Of a stretch of 56,395 bases of DNA, positions 34,694-42,771 are shown piece by piece (position 1 is the stretch's first letter; each line of letters starts with the position of its first letter). The DNA is from Pseudomonas sp. (GTDB lineage: Bacteria > Pseudomonadota > Gammaproteobacteria > Pseudomonadales > Pseudomonadaceae): positions 1 to 56,395 of the forward strand of contig NZ_JAUYGD010000049.1 in the NCBI RefSeq assembly GCF_030690725.1, in the 5' to 3' direction. The notes beneath the pieces were generated by a model that made no database searches, had not been told where the DNA came from, and saw only the letters and a list, made by a program, of their open reading frames with translations. Position numbers and translations under genes: made by a program.

Positions 34694-35719
34694 TCAGCTA
34701 TTGCGCCGGCTTTCGCGAAATTCCCCAGGCGTCTGTCCGGTCCAGCTCTTGAAACTGCGGTGGAACGAGCGCGATTCGGTAAAACCCAGGTAGCTGGCGA
34801 TGTCCTGAATCGCCAGGTCGCTGCGCAGCAGGTAGTGCTCGGCCAGCTCCTGGCGCAGTTCATCGAGAATCTGTTGGTAGCTGGTGCCTGCCAGTTGCAG
34901 ATGACGCTGCAGGGTGCGCACCGTCATATTGAATTTCTCCGCCACCCGCTCCTTGCGCGGCAAACCATCCTTGAGCAGCAGGCGCAGGGCGTTCTTCACC
35001 CGTTGCGGCAGCGGCTCGTTGTCGTCCAGCCCGGCCATCAGGGTCAGGGCGTGTTCTTCTAGGGTGCGCAGCAGGTTGGCGTCGGCCTGGCGCAGCGACA
35101 CGGCGAGGTACTCCAGCGGCACGATCAGCGCATTGCAGCTCTGTTCGAAGCGGATCGGGCAGCCGAAGATGGCTTCATATTCGCCAAGATCGACGCCCTC
35201 AGGTAGGGCATGCTCGAACCACACCTCCCGCGGCGAGCTGTCCGAATCGGAGATCCAGCGTGCATACAGCAGCCAGGAGGCCAGCACGTTTTCCACCATA
35301 TGCCGGCGGATCGGTTCGGCCTGATGGCGACAGGTCCAGATCAAGCGAACGTGGTCGCTGCCCGCTTCGACCCGGCTGACGCCCATATCGCCCACCAGTT
35401 TTTCGTAAGGCACGATGCGGCTCATGGCCTCACCGAGTGTCGCGCAGTTCATGGTGATATAGCCCAGCACGCTCCACGAGCCGGGCTGTACAAAGCGCGC
35501 GCAGTGCAGGCCGAACAGCGGGTCATTGGACACACGTAGCAGGTGCGCAAGTAGGCGCTCATGGGTTTCGCTGGGGATGCGCTTGCTGTTGTCGGCCAGG
35601 TCCTCGGCCTTGATGCCGGCCGCCGTCAGCGCCTGATCGATATCCAGACCCAGCTGCTCGGCATGGCGCAGGTATTTGAGCAGGGAGGGGACTGAGGTGT
35701 AGCCGAGGTTGTCGGTCAT
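34694..35719 (-). CDS. AraC-family transcriptional regulator
   Basis: 341 residues. The N-terminal region (about 15-205) is the Arabinose-binding-like domain common in Pseudomonas regulators (PF12625 type), for example PSLLKYLRHAEQLGLDIDQAL. The C-terminal AraC domain (about 235-337) has two helix-turn-helix motifs, RVAEKFNMTVRTLQRHLQLA and LAIQDIASYLGFTESRSFHR, then FKSWTGQTPGEFR. It diverges from the flavoprotein-dehydrogenase-kinase cluster across 120 bp, so it most likely activates that cluster in response to its substrate (inference). Confidence 0.92.
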   Translation of the reverse strand: MTDNLGYTSVPSLLKYLRHAEQLGLDIDQALTAAGIKAEDLADNSKRIPSETHERLLAHLLRVSNDPLFGLHCARFVQPGSWSVLGYITMNCATLGEAMSRIVPYEKLVGDMGVSRVEAGSDHVRLIWTCRHQAEPIRRHMVENVLASWLLYARWISDSDSSPREVWFEHALPEGVDLGEYEAIFGCPIRFEQSCNALIVPLEYLAVSLRQADANLLRTLEEHALTLMAGLDDNEPLPQRVKNALRLLLKDGLPRKERVAEKFNMTVRTLQRHLQLAGTSYQQILDELRQELAEHYLLRSDLAIQDIASYLGFTESRSFHRSFKSWTGQTPGEFRESRRNS

Positions 35720-35839
35720 CTTCTTATTCTGAATGTCTTGATTGGCGATAGCGCCTGGCCCGATTCGACAGTGACGCTCCTGGGCGGCCAGCTAGTATAG
35801 GCAGCCATCGAGGGTGACTGAAATATCCGGGAGACACAG

Positions 35840-37435
35840 ATGCGACGTTGGAATGGCTGGGGTGATGAAGCAACAGTGGTGGAACTGCCGGCCCATGGCG
35901 AGGCTTTTCTCGCCGAACTGGTCGGCCCTGGCCAGTTGCTTGCCGATGCCAGCCTGGAGCAGGTGCTGGCCCAGGTGCCGGCTTCGCGTCTGCAGGCTCA
36001 TCCGCTGATCTGCCTAAATGCCGAGGACCGCGTGCGCCATGCCCGTGGCCAGAGCCTGCCGGATTGGCTGGCGATGCGTTCTGGCGATTTTGGCGTGTTT
36101 CCCGATGGTGTGGCTTATCCGGAGAGCGCCGCGCAGATCCGCGAGTTGCTGGCCTGGGCCAGCCAGCAAGATCTGATCGTGATCCCCTATGGCGGCGGCA
36201 CCTCGGTGGCCGGGCATATCAACCCGCAAGCCGGCAACAAACCGGTGCTGACCCTGTCGCTTGAGCGTATGGGCAAGCTGATCGAGATCGATCACGACAG
36301 CCTGATCGCCACCTTCGGCCCCGGCGCCAACGGTCCGCAGGTGGAAAGCCAGTTGCGCGCGCAGGGCTACACCCTCGGCCATTTCCCTCAGTCCTGGGAG
36401 CTGTCGACTCTCGGCGGCTGGGTCGCCAGCCGCTCCAGTGGCCAGCAGTCGCTGCGTTACGGGCGCATTGAGCAGCTGTTTGCTGGCGGCAAGGTCGAGA
36501 CCTTTGCCGGCACCCTGGACATTCCGACTTTCCCGGCCTCTGCTGCCGGTCCCGATCTGCGTGAAATTCTGATGGGTTCGGAAGGACGCTTCGGCATCAT
36601 TTCCGAGGTCAAGGTGCGTATCACCCGCCTGGCCGAGCAGGAGCATTTCTATGCGGTGTTCCTGCCCAGCTGGCAGCAGGCGCTGAGCGCCATTCGCAGC
36701 CTGGCCCAGGCGCGGGTGCCGCTGTCGATGCTGCGTCTGTCCAACGCCATCGAAAGCAAAACCCAGCTGGCCCTGGCCGGCCATCCGCAGCAGATCGCCT
36801 GGCTGGAGAAGTACCTGGCCCTGCGCGGCGCCCGTGAGGGTAAGTGCATGCTGACCTTCGGCGTCACCGGCAGCCGCACGCAGAATGCCGCGTCGCTAAA
36901 GCAGGCGAAGAAGCTGCTGAAGAGCTTTGACGGCGTATTTACCGGCACCCTGCTGGGTAAGAAGTGGGCGGAGAACCGCTTCCGTTTCCCTTATCTGCGC
37001 CACGGATTGTGGGCCGCCGGTTATGCGGTGGACACCCTGGAAACCGCCACCGACTGGAGCAACGTCGACAGCTTGCTGAACAAGGTCGAAACCAGCCTGC
37101 GCAACGGCCTGAGCGAGGAGGGCGAGCAGGTGCATGTGTTTACCCACCTGTCCCACGTCTACAACGAAGGCTCAAGCATCTACACCACCTATGTGTTCCG
37201 CCCTGGCAATAGCTACGCCGAGGCCATGGCGCGCTGGCAGAAGCTCAAGCACGCCGCCAGCCTGACCATCGCCGAGAACCGCGGCACCATCAGCCATCAG
37301 CACGGAGTGGGCCGCGATCACGCGCCTTACCTGCCGGTGGAGAAGGGCGAGCTGGGCATGGCCACGCTTAAGGCGTTGGCCGGGCATTTCGACCCTGAGC
37401 AGCGCCTGGCCCCTGGCGTGCTGATTCAGGATTGA
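35840..37435 (+). CDS. FAD-binding oxidase resembling alkyl-DHAP synthase
   Basis: 531 residues, VAO/PCMH-type flavoprotein. FAD-binding text IPYGGGTSVAGHINP (about 114-129), LGHFPQSWELSTLGGWVASR and GSEGRFGIISEVKVRI closely parallels eukaryotic alkyldihydroxyacetonephosphate synthase, as does the C-terminal ISHQHGVGRDHAPYL, which corresponds to the HHHGVG motif there with one His replaced by Gln. Alkyl-DHAP synthase makes ether lipids from acyl-DHAP; other members are lactate or glycolate dehydrogenases. CGGGAGA lies before the ATG. Its stop overlaps the start of the GlpD-like gene. Confidence 0.88.
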   Translation: MRRWNGWGDEATVVELPAHGEAFLAELVGPGQLLADASLEQVLAQVPASRLQAHPLICLNAEDRVRHARGQSLPDWLAMRSGDFGVFPDGVAYPESAAQIRELLAWASQQDLIVIPYGGGTSVAGHINPQAGNKPVLTLSLERMGKLIEIDHDSLIATFGPGANGPQVESQLRAQGYTLGHFPQSWELSTLGGWVASRSSGQQSLRYGRIEQLFAGGKVETFAGTLDIPTFPASAAGPDLREILMGSEGRFGIISEVKVRITRLAEQEHFYAVFLPSWQQALSAIRSLAQARVPLSMLRLSNAIESKTQLALAGHPQQIAWLEKYLALRGAREGKCMLTFGVTGSRTQNAASLKQAKKLLKSFDGVFTGTLLGKKWAENRFRFPYLRHGLWAAGYAVDTLETATDWSNVDSLLNKVETSLRNGLSEEGEQVHVFTHLSHVYNEGSSIYTTYVFRPGNSYAEAMARWQKLKHAASLTIAENRGTISHQHGVGRDHAPYLPVEKGELGMATLKALAGHFDPEQRLAPGVLIQD

Positions 37436-39021
37436 TGATGAACAACTGGAACGCCGCCTGGCGCGAGCAGGCCTTGCCCGAGCTGGCCGCGCGCGACTGG
37501 GATTTGATCGTGGTCGGCGGCGGTATCAGCGGTGCCGGGATTCTGCGTGAAGCAGCGCGGCGTGGCTGGAAATGCCTGCTGCTGGAGCAGCGCGACTTCG
37601 CCTGGGGTACTTCCAGCCGCTCCTCGAAGATGGTGCATGGCGGGCTGCGTTATATCGCCAAGGGCCAGTTTGCTCTGACCCGGGATTCGGTACGCGAGCG
37701 CCAGCGCTTGCTGCAGGAAGCGCCGGGGCTGGTCGACCCCTTGAGTTTTCTTATGGCGCATTACCAGGGTGGCTTTCCCGGCCCGCGAGTTTTCGGTGGG
37801 CTGCTGGCGGTGTATGACGCCTTGGCCGGCAAGCGCAACCATCTGTACTACCCCTTGCAGCAGCTGCGCTACCTGGCTCCGGGCCTGAAGGAAGATGGCC
37901 TGCTCGGTGGCACACGGTTTTTCGATGCGGTGACCGACGATGCGCGGCTGGTGCAGCGCGTACTGGGCGAGGCCCGTGCCGAAGGCGGCGAAGCGCTGAA
38001 TGGCATACGTGTAGTCGAGTTGCTGCGCGAGGATGGGCGGGTCACCGGCCTGCTTGCCGAAGATGTTGAAAGCGGCCTGCAGTATCGCTTCAAGACTCGC
38101 GCCGTGGCCCAGGCCACCGGTGCCTGGGCTGATCAGTTGCGCCGGAAAACCGGTCTGGAGCATATCCGCCCGCTGCGTGGCAGCCACCTGTTGCTGTCAG
38201 CCTGGCGTTTGCCGGTGGCCCATGCGTTCAGCTTTATGCACGTGGCGGACAAGCGTCCGGTGTTTGTCTTCCCCTGGGAAGGCGCGACGGTAATCGGCAC
38301 CACCGATCTGGATCACCCGGCGCCATTGGCTGAGGAAGCGCGAATCAGCCCAGATGAAGTGGAGTATCTGCTGGCCGCCTGCACTCAGCAGTTTCCTGCG
38401 GCGCAGATCAAGGCGGCGGATGTGCTGTCGACCTGGGCCGGGGTGCGCCCGGTGGTTACGGATGGCAGTGAAGGGCGCAAACCTTCGGATGAGAAACGCG
38501 AGCATGCACTCTGGATTGAGCCCGGCTGCGTGACCTTGGCCGGCGGCAAACTCACCACCTTCCGCCTGCTGGCGCTGGAGGTGTTGCAGGCCTGTGCGCC
38601 GATGGTCGGGCGTACTGTGGATGATCAGGGCGCGGCGACCTTTGCTCCCGTACCCACTCAGCCCATGCCGCTCTTGAGTCCGGCCCAGCAGAAGCGCCTG
38701 ATTGGCCGTTATGGCCGGGCGCTGCCGCAGCTGCTGGCGCTGCTTGAGGAATTGGGTGTCGAGCAGGTAGCGGGCACGGACACCCTGTGGGCCGAACTGG
38801 CCTGGGCGGCCGAGCAGGAGCTGGTGCTGCACCTGGATGATCTGCTGCTGCGCCGCACCCGTTTGGGTCTATTGCTGGCCCATGGCGCTGCTGCCGAGCT
38901 GCCGAATGTGCGTGCGCTGTGTCAGACCCGCCTGGGTTGGAGTGATGCGCGCTGGCAGCAGGAACAAACGGATTATTTGGCGTTGTGGCAGCGCTGCTAC
39001 AGCCTGCCAAAAAATGCCTGA
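37435..39021 (+). CDS. FAD-dependent glycerol-3-phosphate dehydrogenase (GlpD-like)
   Basis: 528 residues from ATG 37435, whose A is the last base of the preceding stop (ATG 37438 also possible). The dinucleotide fold LIVVGGGISGAGILREAA is at about 23-40, and FAWGTSSRSSKMVHGGLRYI is the GlpD-family signature near 57-76. FPWEGATVIGTTDLDHP and LAGGKLTTFRLLALE mark the substrate and C-terminal parts of the DAO domain. GlpD oxidises sn-glycerol 3-phosphate to DHAP at the membrane, passing electrons to quinone. It is probably a paralogue of the glycerol-operon glpD, here placed between an alkyl-DHAP-synthase-like gene and an FGGY kinase. Confidence 0.9.
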   Translation: MMNNWNAAWREQALPELAARDWDLIVVGGGISGAGILREAARRGWKCLLLEQRDFAWGTSSRSSKMVHGGLRYIAKGQFALTRDSVRERQRLLQEAPGLVDPLSFLMAHYQGGFPGPRVFGGLLAVYDALAGKRNHLYYPLQQLRYLAPGLKEDGLLGGTRFFDAVTDDARLVQRVLGEARAEGGEALNGIRVVELLREDGRVTGLLAEDVESGLQYRFKTRAVAQATGAWADQLRRKTGLEHIRPLRGSHLLLSAWRLPVAHAFSFMHVADKRPVFVFPWEGATVIGTTDLDHPAPLAEEARISPDEVEYLLAACTQQFPAAQIKAADVLSTWAGVRPVVTDGSEGRKPSDEKREHALWIEPGCVTLAGGKLTTFRLLALEVLQACAPMVGRTVDDQGAATFAPVPTQPMPLLSPAQQKRLIGRYGRALPQLLALLEELGVEQVAGTDTLWAELAWAAEQELVLHLDDLLLRRTRLGLLLAHGAAAELPNVRALCQTRLGWSDARWQQEQTDYLALWQRCYSLPKNA

Positions 39022-39024
39022 TGG

Positions 39025-39074
39025 GTAGCCCGGATGCAATCCGGGTGCGGCCTCCCGGATTACATCCGGGCTAC
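39025..39074. repeat. REP pair (GTAGCCCGGATG family)
   Basis: GTAGCCCGGATG-CAAT-CCGGG (39025-39045) and CCCGGAT-TAC-ATCCGGGCTAC (39054-39074) are two opposed REP units forming a 50-bp palindrome between the dehydrogenase and kinase genes. The core is shared with 12707-12746. Confidence 0.9.
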
Positions 39075-39102
39075 GTTGTGTATTTACAGAAAGGGTTGTG
39101 CC

Positions 39103-40662
39103 TTGAGCGATAAAAACTACCTGCTGGCCATCGACAACGGCACCCAGAGTATCCGGGCGCTGCTGTTTGATCTTCAGGGCAACCTGCTCGGCAAGGGCAA
39201 GGTGGAGCTTGAGGCCTACTACTCCAGGCAGCCCGGCTGGGCTGAGCAGGACCCCGAGTATTACTGGGCGAGCCTCGGTGAGGCCTGTGCGCAGCTGTGG
39301 CAGCAGGTGGATATCGACCGCAGCAAAATCCGTGGCGTGTCACTGACTACCCAGCGCGGCACCCTGATCAATGTGGATCAGCAGGGCCAACCGCTGCGCC
39401 CGGCCATGCTCTGGCTCGATCAGCGCCAGGCCAAGGTCGAAGGGCGGATAACCGGGCCCTGGGGCTGGCTGTTCAAACTCGCGGGCTTGCAGGCCACGGT
39501 GGATTACTTTCGCGCTCAGGCCGAGGTCAATTGGATCGCCCAGAACCAGCCGGAAATCTGGGCCAATACGCACAAGGTGCTGCTGCTCTCGGGTTTTCTT
39601 ACTCACCGGCTGTGCGGAAAGTTTGTCGATTCGCTGACCAGCTGTGTGGCCTACCTGCCGTTCGACTACAAGCGCCTGCAGTGGGCCAAACCTGGCGACT
39701 GGAAGTGGCAGGCCATGCCGGTGCGTCGCGAGCAGTTACCGGAGTTGTGCAAACCGGGTGAGCTGCTCGGCCATATCAGCGCGGCGGCCAGCCGCCATAC
39801 CGGGATTCCCGAAGGCCTGCCGCTGATTGCCGCTGGTGCCGACAAGGCCTGTGAGGTACTTGGTGCCGGCGGTGTCGAGGCGAGCACGGCCTGTCTGTCC
39901 TATGGCACTACGGCGACCATCAACACCACGCGCAGCACGTACCTGGAAACCATTCCGCTGATTCCGCCATACCCGTCGGCGATTCCCGATCACTTCAACA
40001 CCGAGGTGATGATCTATCGCGGCTTCTGGATGGTCAGCTGGTTCAAGCAGGAGTTCGGCCTGCGTGAGATGCAGCGGGCCAAGGAGCTGGGCGTCGAGCC
40101 CGAGGCGCTGTTCGATGAGCTGGTCAACAGTGTGCCGGCCGGTTCCATGGGCCTGATGCTGCAACCCTACTGGTCGCCGGGCATTCGTGAGCCGGGGCTG
40201 GAGGCCAAGGGTTCGATCATCGGGTTTGGCGACGTGCACACCCGTGCGCACATCTACCGGGCGATTCTTGAAGGCTTGGCTTATGCCCTGCGCCAGGGCA
40301 AGGAGAAGATCGAGAAGCGTTCGGGCACGAAAATTACCCGCCTGCGCGTTTCCGGTGGCGGTTCGCAGAGCGATGCGGCGATGCAGCTGACGGCTGATAT
40401 CTTCGGTCTGCCTGCCGAGCGTCCGCACCTGTATGAAACCAGTGGCCTGGGCGCGGCGATCAACTGCGCCGTGGGCTTGGGGTTGCATGCGGATTACCCG
40501 ACAGCGATCAAAGCCATGACCCGGGTCGGTGACGTGTTCACGCCCAATCCTGAGGCGCAGCGCACCTATCAGCAGTTGTACACGCAGGTTTATCAGCGCA
40601 TGTACAAACAACTCAAGCCGCTGTATCAGACCATTCGTAAAATCACCGGCTACCCGGCTTGA
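39103..40662 (+). CDS. FGGY-family carbohydrate kinase
   Basis: 519 residues. The N-terminal phosphate-binding motif [17 protein letters not shown] and the C-terminal FGGY ATP site ([20 protein letters not shown]) are clear, with [20 protein letters not shown] between. Members phosphorylate glycerol, xylulose, ribulose or related polyols. The start is TTG at 39103: AAAGGG lies 7 bp upstream and the protein would begin [12 protein letters not shown], whereas an upstream extension crosses the REP pair. Being next to a GlpD-like gene suggests it makes glycerol 3-phosphate or a related phosphate ester, but the true substrate is unknown. Confidence 0.9.
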   Translation: MSDKNYLLAIDNGTQSIRALLFDLQGNLLGKGKVELEAYYSRQPGWAEQDPEYYWASLGEACAQLWQQVDIDRSKIRGVSLTTQRGTLINVDQQGQPLRPAMLWLDQRQAKVEGRITGPWGWLFKLAGLQATVDYFRAQAEVNWIAQNQPEIWANTHKVLLLSGFLTHRLCGKFVDSLTSCVAYLPFDYKRLQWAKPGDWKWQAMPVRREQLPELCKPGELLGHISAAASRHTGIPEGLPLIAAGADKACEVLGAGGVEASTACLSYGTTATINTTRSTYLETIPLIPPYPSAIPDHFNTEVMIYRGFWMVSWFKQEFGLREMQRAKELGVEPEALFDELVNSVPAGSMGLMLQPYWSPGIREPGLEAKGSIIGFGDVHTRAHIYRAILEGLAYALRQGKEKIEKRSGTKITRLRVSGGGSQSDAAMQLTADIFGLPAERPHLYETSGLGAAINCAVGLGLHADYPTAIKAMTRVGDVFTPNPEAQRTYQQLYTQVYQRMYKQLKPLYQTIRKITGYPA

Positions 40663-40684
40663 AAGGCTGATCAAGAGCCGGTTA

Positions 40685-40803
40685 GCGATCTCGCGAGCTA
40701 GAGCCCTGCAAGGCAAAAACAGGCGAGGAAGCGGAGTGTACTGTTGTACATGAGCATTCCAAGCCTGTTTTTAACGCAGCAGGGCCGACGCGCAGCAGAT
40801 CGC
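40685..40803. repeat. 119-bp nested palindromic element
   Basis: Concentric inverted arms: GCGATCT/AGATCGC (40685-40691, 40797-40803), GCCCTGC/GCAGGGC (40703-40709, 40779-40785), AAAAACAGGC/GCCTGTTTTT (40715-40724, 40763-40772), GGAA/TTCC (40727-40730, 40757-40760) and TGTAC/GTACA (40737-40741, 40746-40750). I recall similar elements scattered in other Pseudomonas genomes but cannot confirm it. It lies between convergent kinase and pirin genes. Confidence 0.75.
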
Positions 40804-40813
40804 AGGCAGGCGC

Positions 40814-41512
40814 TTAGGCCACATCCACCAGGATGATTTCGCTATCTTCGATAGCCGTCACCCGGATTACCTCGACATCGCTAACCGCGACACCATCGCG
40901 GGCTTGGGCGTTGACGCCGTTGACCTCAATGCTGCCGCTGGCGGCCACCAGATAAGCCTTGCGCGCAGCACCAATCGGATACTCGGTGCTCTGCCCGGCT
41001 TGCAGGGTGGCGGCGGCCATCCGTGCATTGGTGCGGATCGACAGGGCGTCCTGGTCTTCGGCAAAGCCGCTGGCCAGGGTGACGAAGGTGCCGGCGCGCT
41101 CACCTTTAGGGAACGGCTTGGCGCCCCAGGACGGCGGCAGGCCCGACTGGTTGGGCTGAATCCAGATCTGGAAAATCTTGGTGGTGGTGTCTTCCAGGTT
41201 GTATTCGCTGTGGGCAATCCCGGTTCCGGCGCTCATTACCTGCACATCACCGGCTTCGGTACGACCGTGGTTACCCAGGTTGTCCTTGTGGGTGATGGCC
41301 CCTTGGCGTACATAGGTGATGATTTCCATATCGCGGTGCGGGTGGGTTGGAAAGCCCGTGTGCGGCGCGATCTCATCATCGTTCCAGACCCGCAGCGGGC
41401 CCCAGCTCATGCGCGCCGGGTCATAGTACTCAGCAAAGGAAAAGTGATGACGGGCATTCAGCCAGCCATGATGGGCACCGCCGAGCTCGGCGAAGGGGCG
41501 TACTTCGATCAT
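40814..41512 (-). CDS. Pirin family protein
   Basis: 232 residues, bicupin pirin fold. The metal site is present: HTGFPTHPHRDMEIITYV (His-x-His) and SAGTGIAHSEYN (His-x-Glu). Pirins bind Fe(II) and may act as quercetinase or redox-linked regulators; the role of bacterial copies varies. ATG 41512 is chosen because GAGGA lies 7 bp upstream; the GTG/TTG-like extension to 41536 is not needed. Upstream there is an 8-bp inverted repeat (41531-41557). Confidence 0.93.
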   Translation of the reverse strand: MIEVRPFAELGGAHHGWLNARHHFSFAEYYDPARMSWGPLRVWNDDEIAPHTGFPTHPHRDMEIITYVRQGAITHKDNLGNHGRTEAGDVQVMSAGTGIAHSEYNLEDTTTKIFQIWIQPNQSGLPPSWGAKPFPKGERAGTFVTLASGFAEDQDALSIRTNARMAAATLQAGQSTEYPIGAARKAYLVAASGSIEVNGVNAQARDGVAVSDVEVIRVTAIEDSEIILVDVA

Positions 41513-41530
41513 CTGCGTATCCTCATTGAG

Positions 41531-41557
41531 GAACACCGGCTTTCAGCAGCGGTGTTC
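41531..41557. promoter_or_regulatory. Inverted repeat upstream of pirin gene
   Basis: GAACACCG (41531-41538) and CGGTGTTC (41550-41557), perfect 8-bp arms with an 11-bp spacer, 19 bp before the pirin ATG. Candidate operator or leader hairpin. Confidence 0.4.
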
Positions 41558-41721
41558 AGTGGCGATGAACAGATGATCCAATAAATCAATGCGATTAAAA
41601 ATGCGTAAATATTGAGCCTAATAATCTACTTATTTGATGTTTATATGCGCGTCTTATAGACGAGCGCAACCTCAAGCCGTGTCGCTGAGTCTTTACCTAG
41701 AGCGTGAAAAGGATGCCGGGA

Positions 41722-42618
41722 ATGCAAGAACGTAGAGCGCTGCTGATTCTGCATGGCAAGCAAGCCCTCAATGCCGAGGTGCGTGCTGCCGTGCAGGCGC
41801 GCCGTGAAGAGGGCTGGCAACTGGATGTGCGGGTTACCTGGGAAGGCGGCGATGCGCAGCGTCTGGTCAATGAAGCGCTGCTGGCCGGTTACCCGACCCT
41901 GATTGCCGGCGGTGGCGATGGCACCCTGCGCGAAGTGGCCGAAGCCATGGCGCTGGCCAAAACCCAGGCCAGCCTGGCGCTGTTGCCACTGGGTACGGCC
42001 AATGATTTTGCCCGTGCCGCTGGCGTGCCGCTTGAGCCTTTGGCTGCGTTGGCCTTGTTGGATATGCCGGCGCAGCCAATTGATCTGGGCGAAGTCGACG
42101 GTCAAGTGTTTCTCAATATGGCCACTGGCGGTTTTGGTTCCAACGTCACCGCCAACACGCCGGAAGACCTCAAGCGCGTGCTCGGCGGCGCGGCTTACTT
42201 TCTGACCGGGCTGAGCCGTTTTGCCGAAGTGCAGTCGTCGTTCGGCCGCTTTACCGGGCCGGATTTTCAATGGGAAGGCGAGTTTCTTGCCCTCGGCATC
42301 GGCAATGGTCGTCAGGCCGGCGGCGGGCATGTGCTGTGCCCGCAGGCGCGGGTCAACGATGGTTTGCTGGATATCTGCATCGTGCCGGCGGCGGCCGATG
42401 TGGTCGGCACCCTGGGTACGTTGCTGTCTGGTGGTATCAACGGTTTGCAGAGCGTGGCCCTGAGCGCGCGGCTGCCTTGGCTGGAGGTCGAGGCACCGCA
42501 AGGCCTGGATCTCAATCTGGATGGTGAGCCGATGGAAAGTCGCAAACTGCGTTTTGCGGCAATGCCGAACGCGCTGCGCGTGCATTTGCCGGAAAATTCG
42601 CCGTTGCTGGTGGAGTAA
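41722..42618 (+). CDS. yegS: Lipid kinase YegS
   Basis: 298 residues. The diacylglycerol-kinase-type nucleotide loop AGGGDGTLREV and LLPLGTANDFARA are in the N-terminal half, and NMATGGFGSNVTANTPEDLK plus LALGIGNGRQAGGGHVLCP in the C-terminal half, which is the YegS/BmrU pattern. YegS phosphorylates phosphatidylglycerol in vitro. ATG 41722 preferred (AAAGGA 8 bp upstream, gives the normal start MQERRALLILHGKQ); in-frame GTG 41704 and ATG 41713 are alternatives. Confidence 0.93.
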   Translation: MQERRALLILHGKQALNAEVRAAVQARREEGWQLDVRVTWEGGDAQRLVNEALLAGYPTLIAGGGDGTLREVAEAMALAKTQASLALLPLGTANDFARAAGVPLEPLAALALLDMPAQPIDLGEVDGQVFLNMATGGFGSNVTANTPEDLKRVLGGAAYFLTGLSRFAEVQSSFGRFTGPDFQWEGEFLALGIGNGRQAGGGHVLCPQARVNDGLLDICIVPAAADVVGTLGTLLSGGINGLQSVALSARLPWLEVEAPQGLDLNLDGEPMESRKLRFAAMPNALRVHLPENSPLLVE

Positions 42619-42668
42619 GCCAAACGGTTCCTGCTGCCTGGCTGGTCTAGCCGCTGCGCTTGTCGCAT

Positions 42669-42710
42669 GATGGCGCTGCGCCATCTGCCTTCAGATGCGC
42701 GGCAGATGGC
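42669..42710. promoter_or_regulatory. Overlapping hairpins between yegS and cheV
   Basis: GATGGCG-CTG-CGCCATC (42669-42685) and GCCATCTGCC...GGCAGATGGC (42680-42689, 42701-42710; 11-nt loop) share the strand CCATC and cannot form together. They lie 62 bp before the cheV start, with no T-run. Confidence 0.55.
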
Positions 42711-42771
42711 CGATACACCAGGGCATGGCTATTTGAGCTAGGCTAGATCGATAAGTGAACAGGAGCGCATG

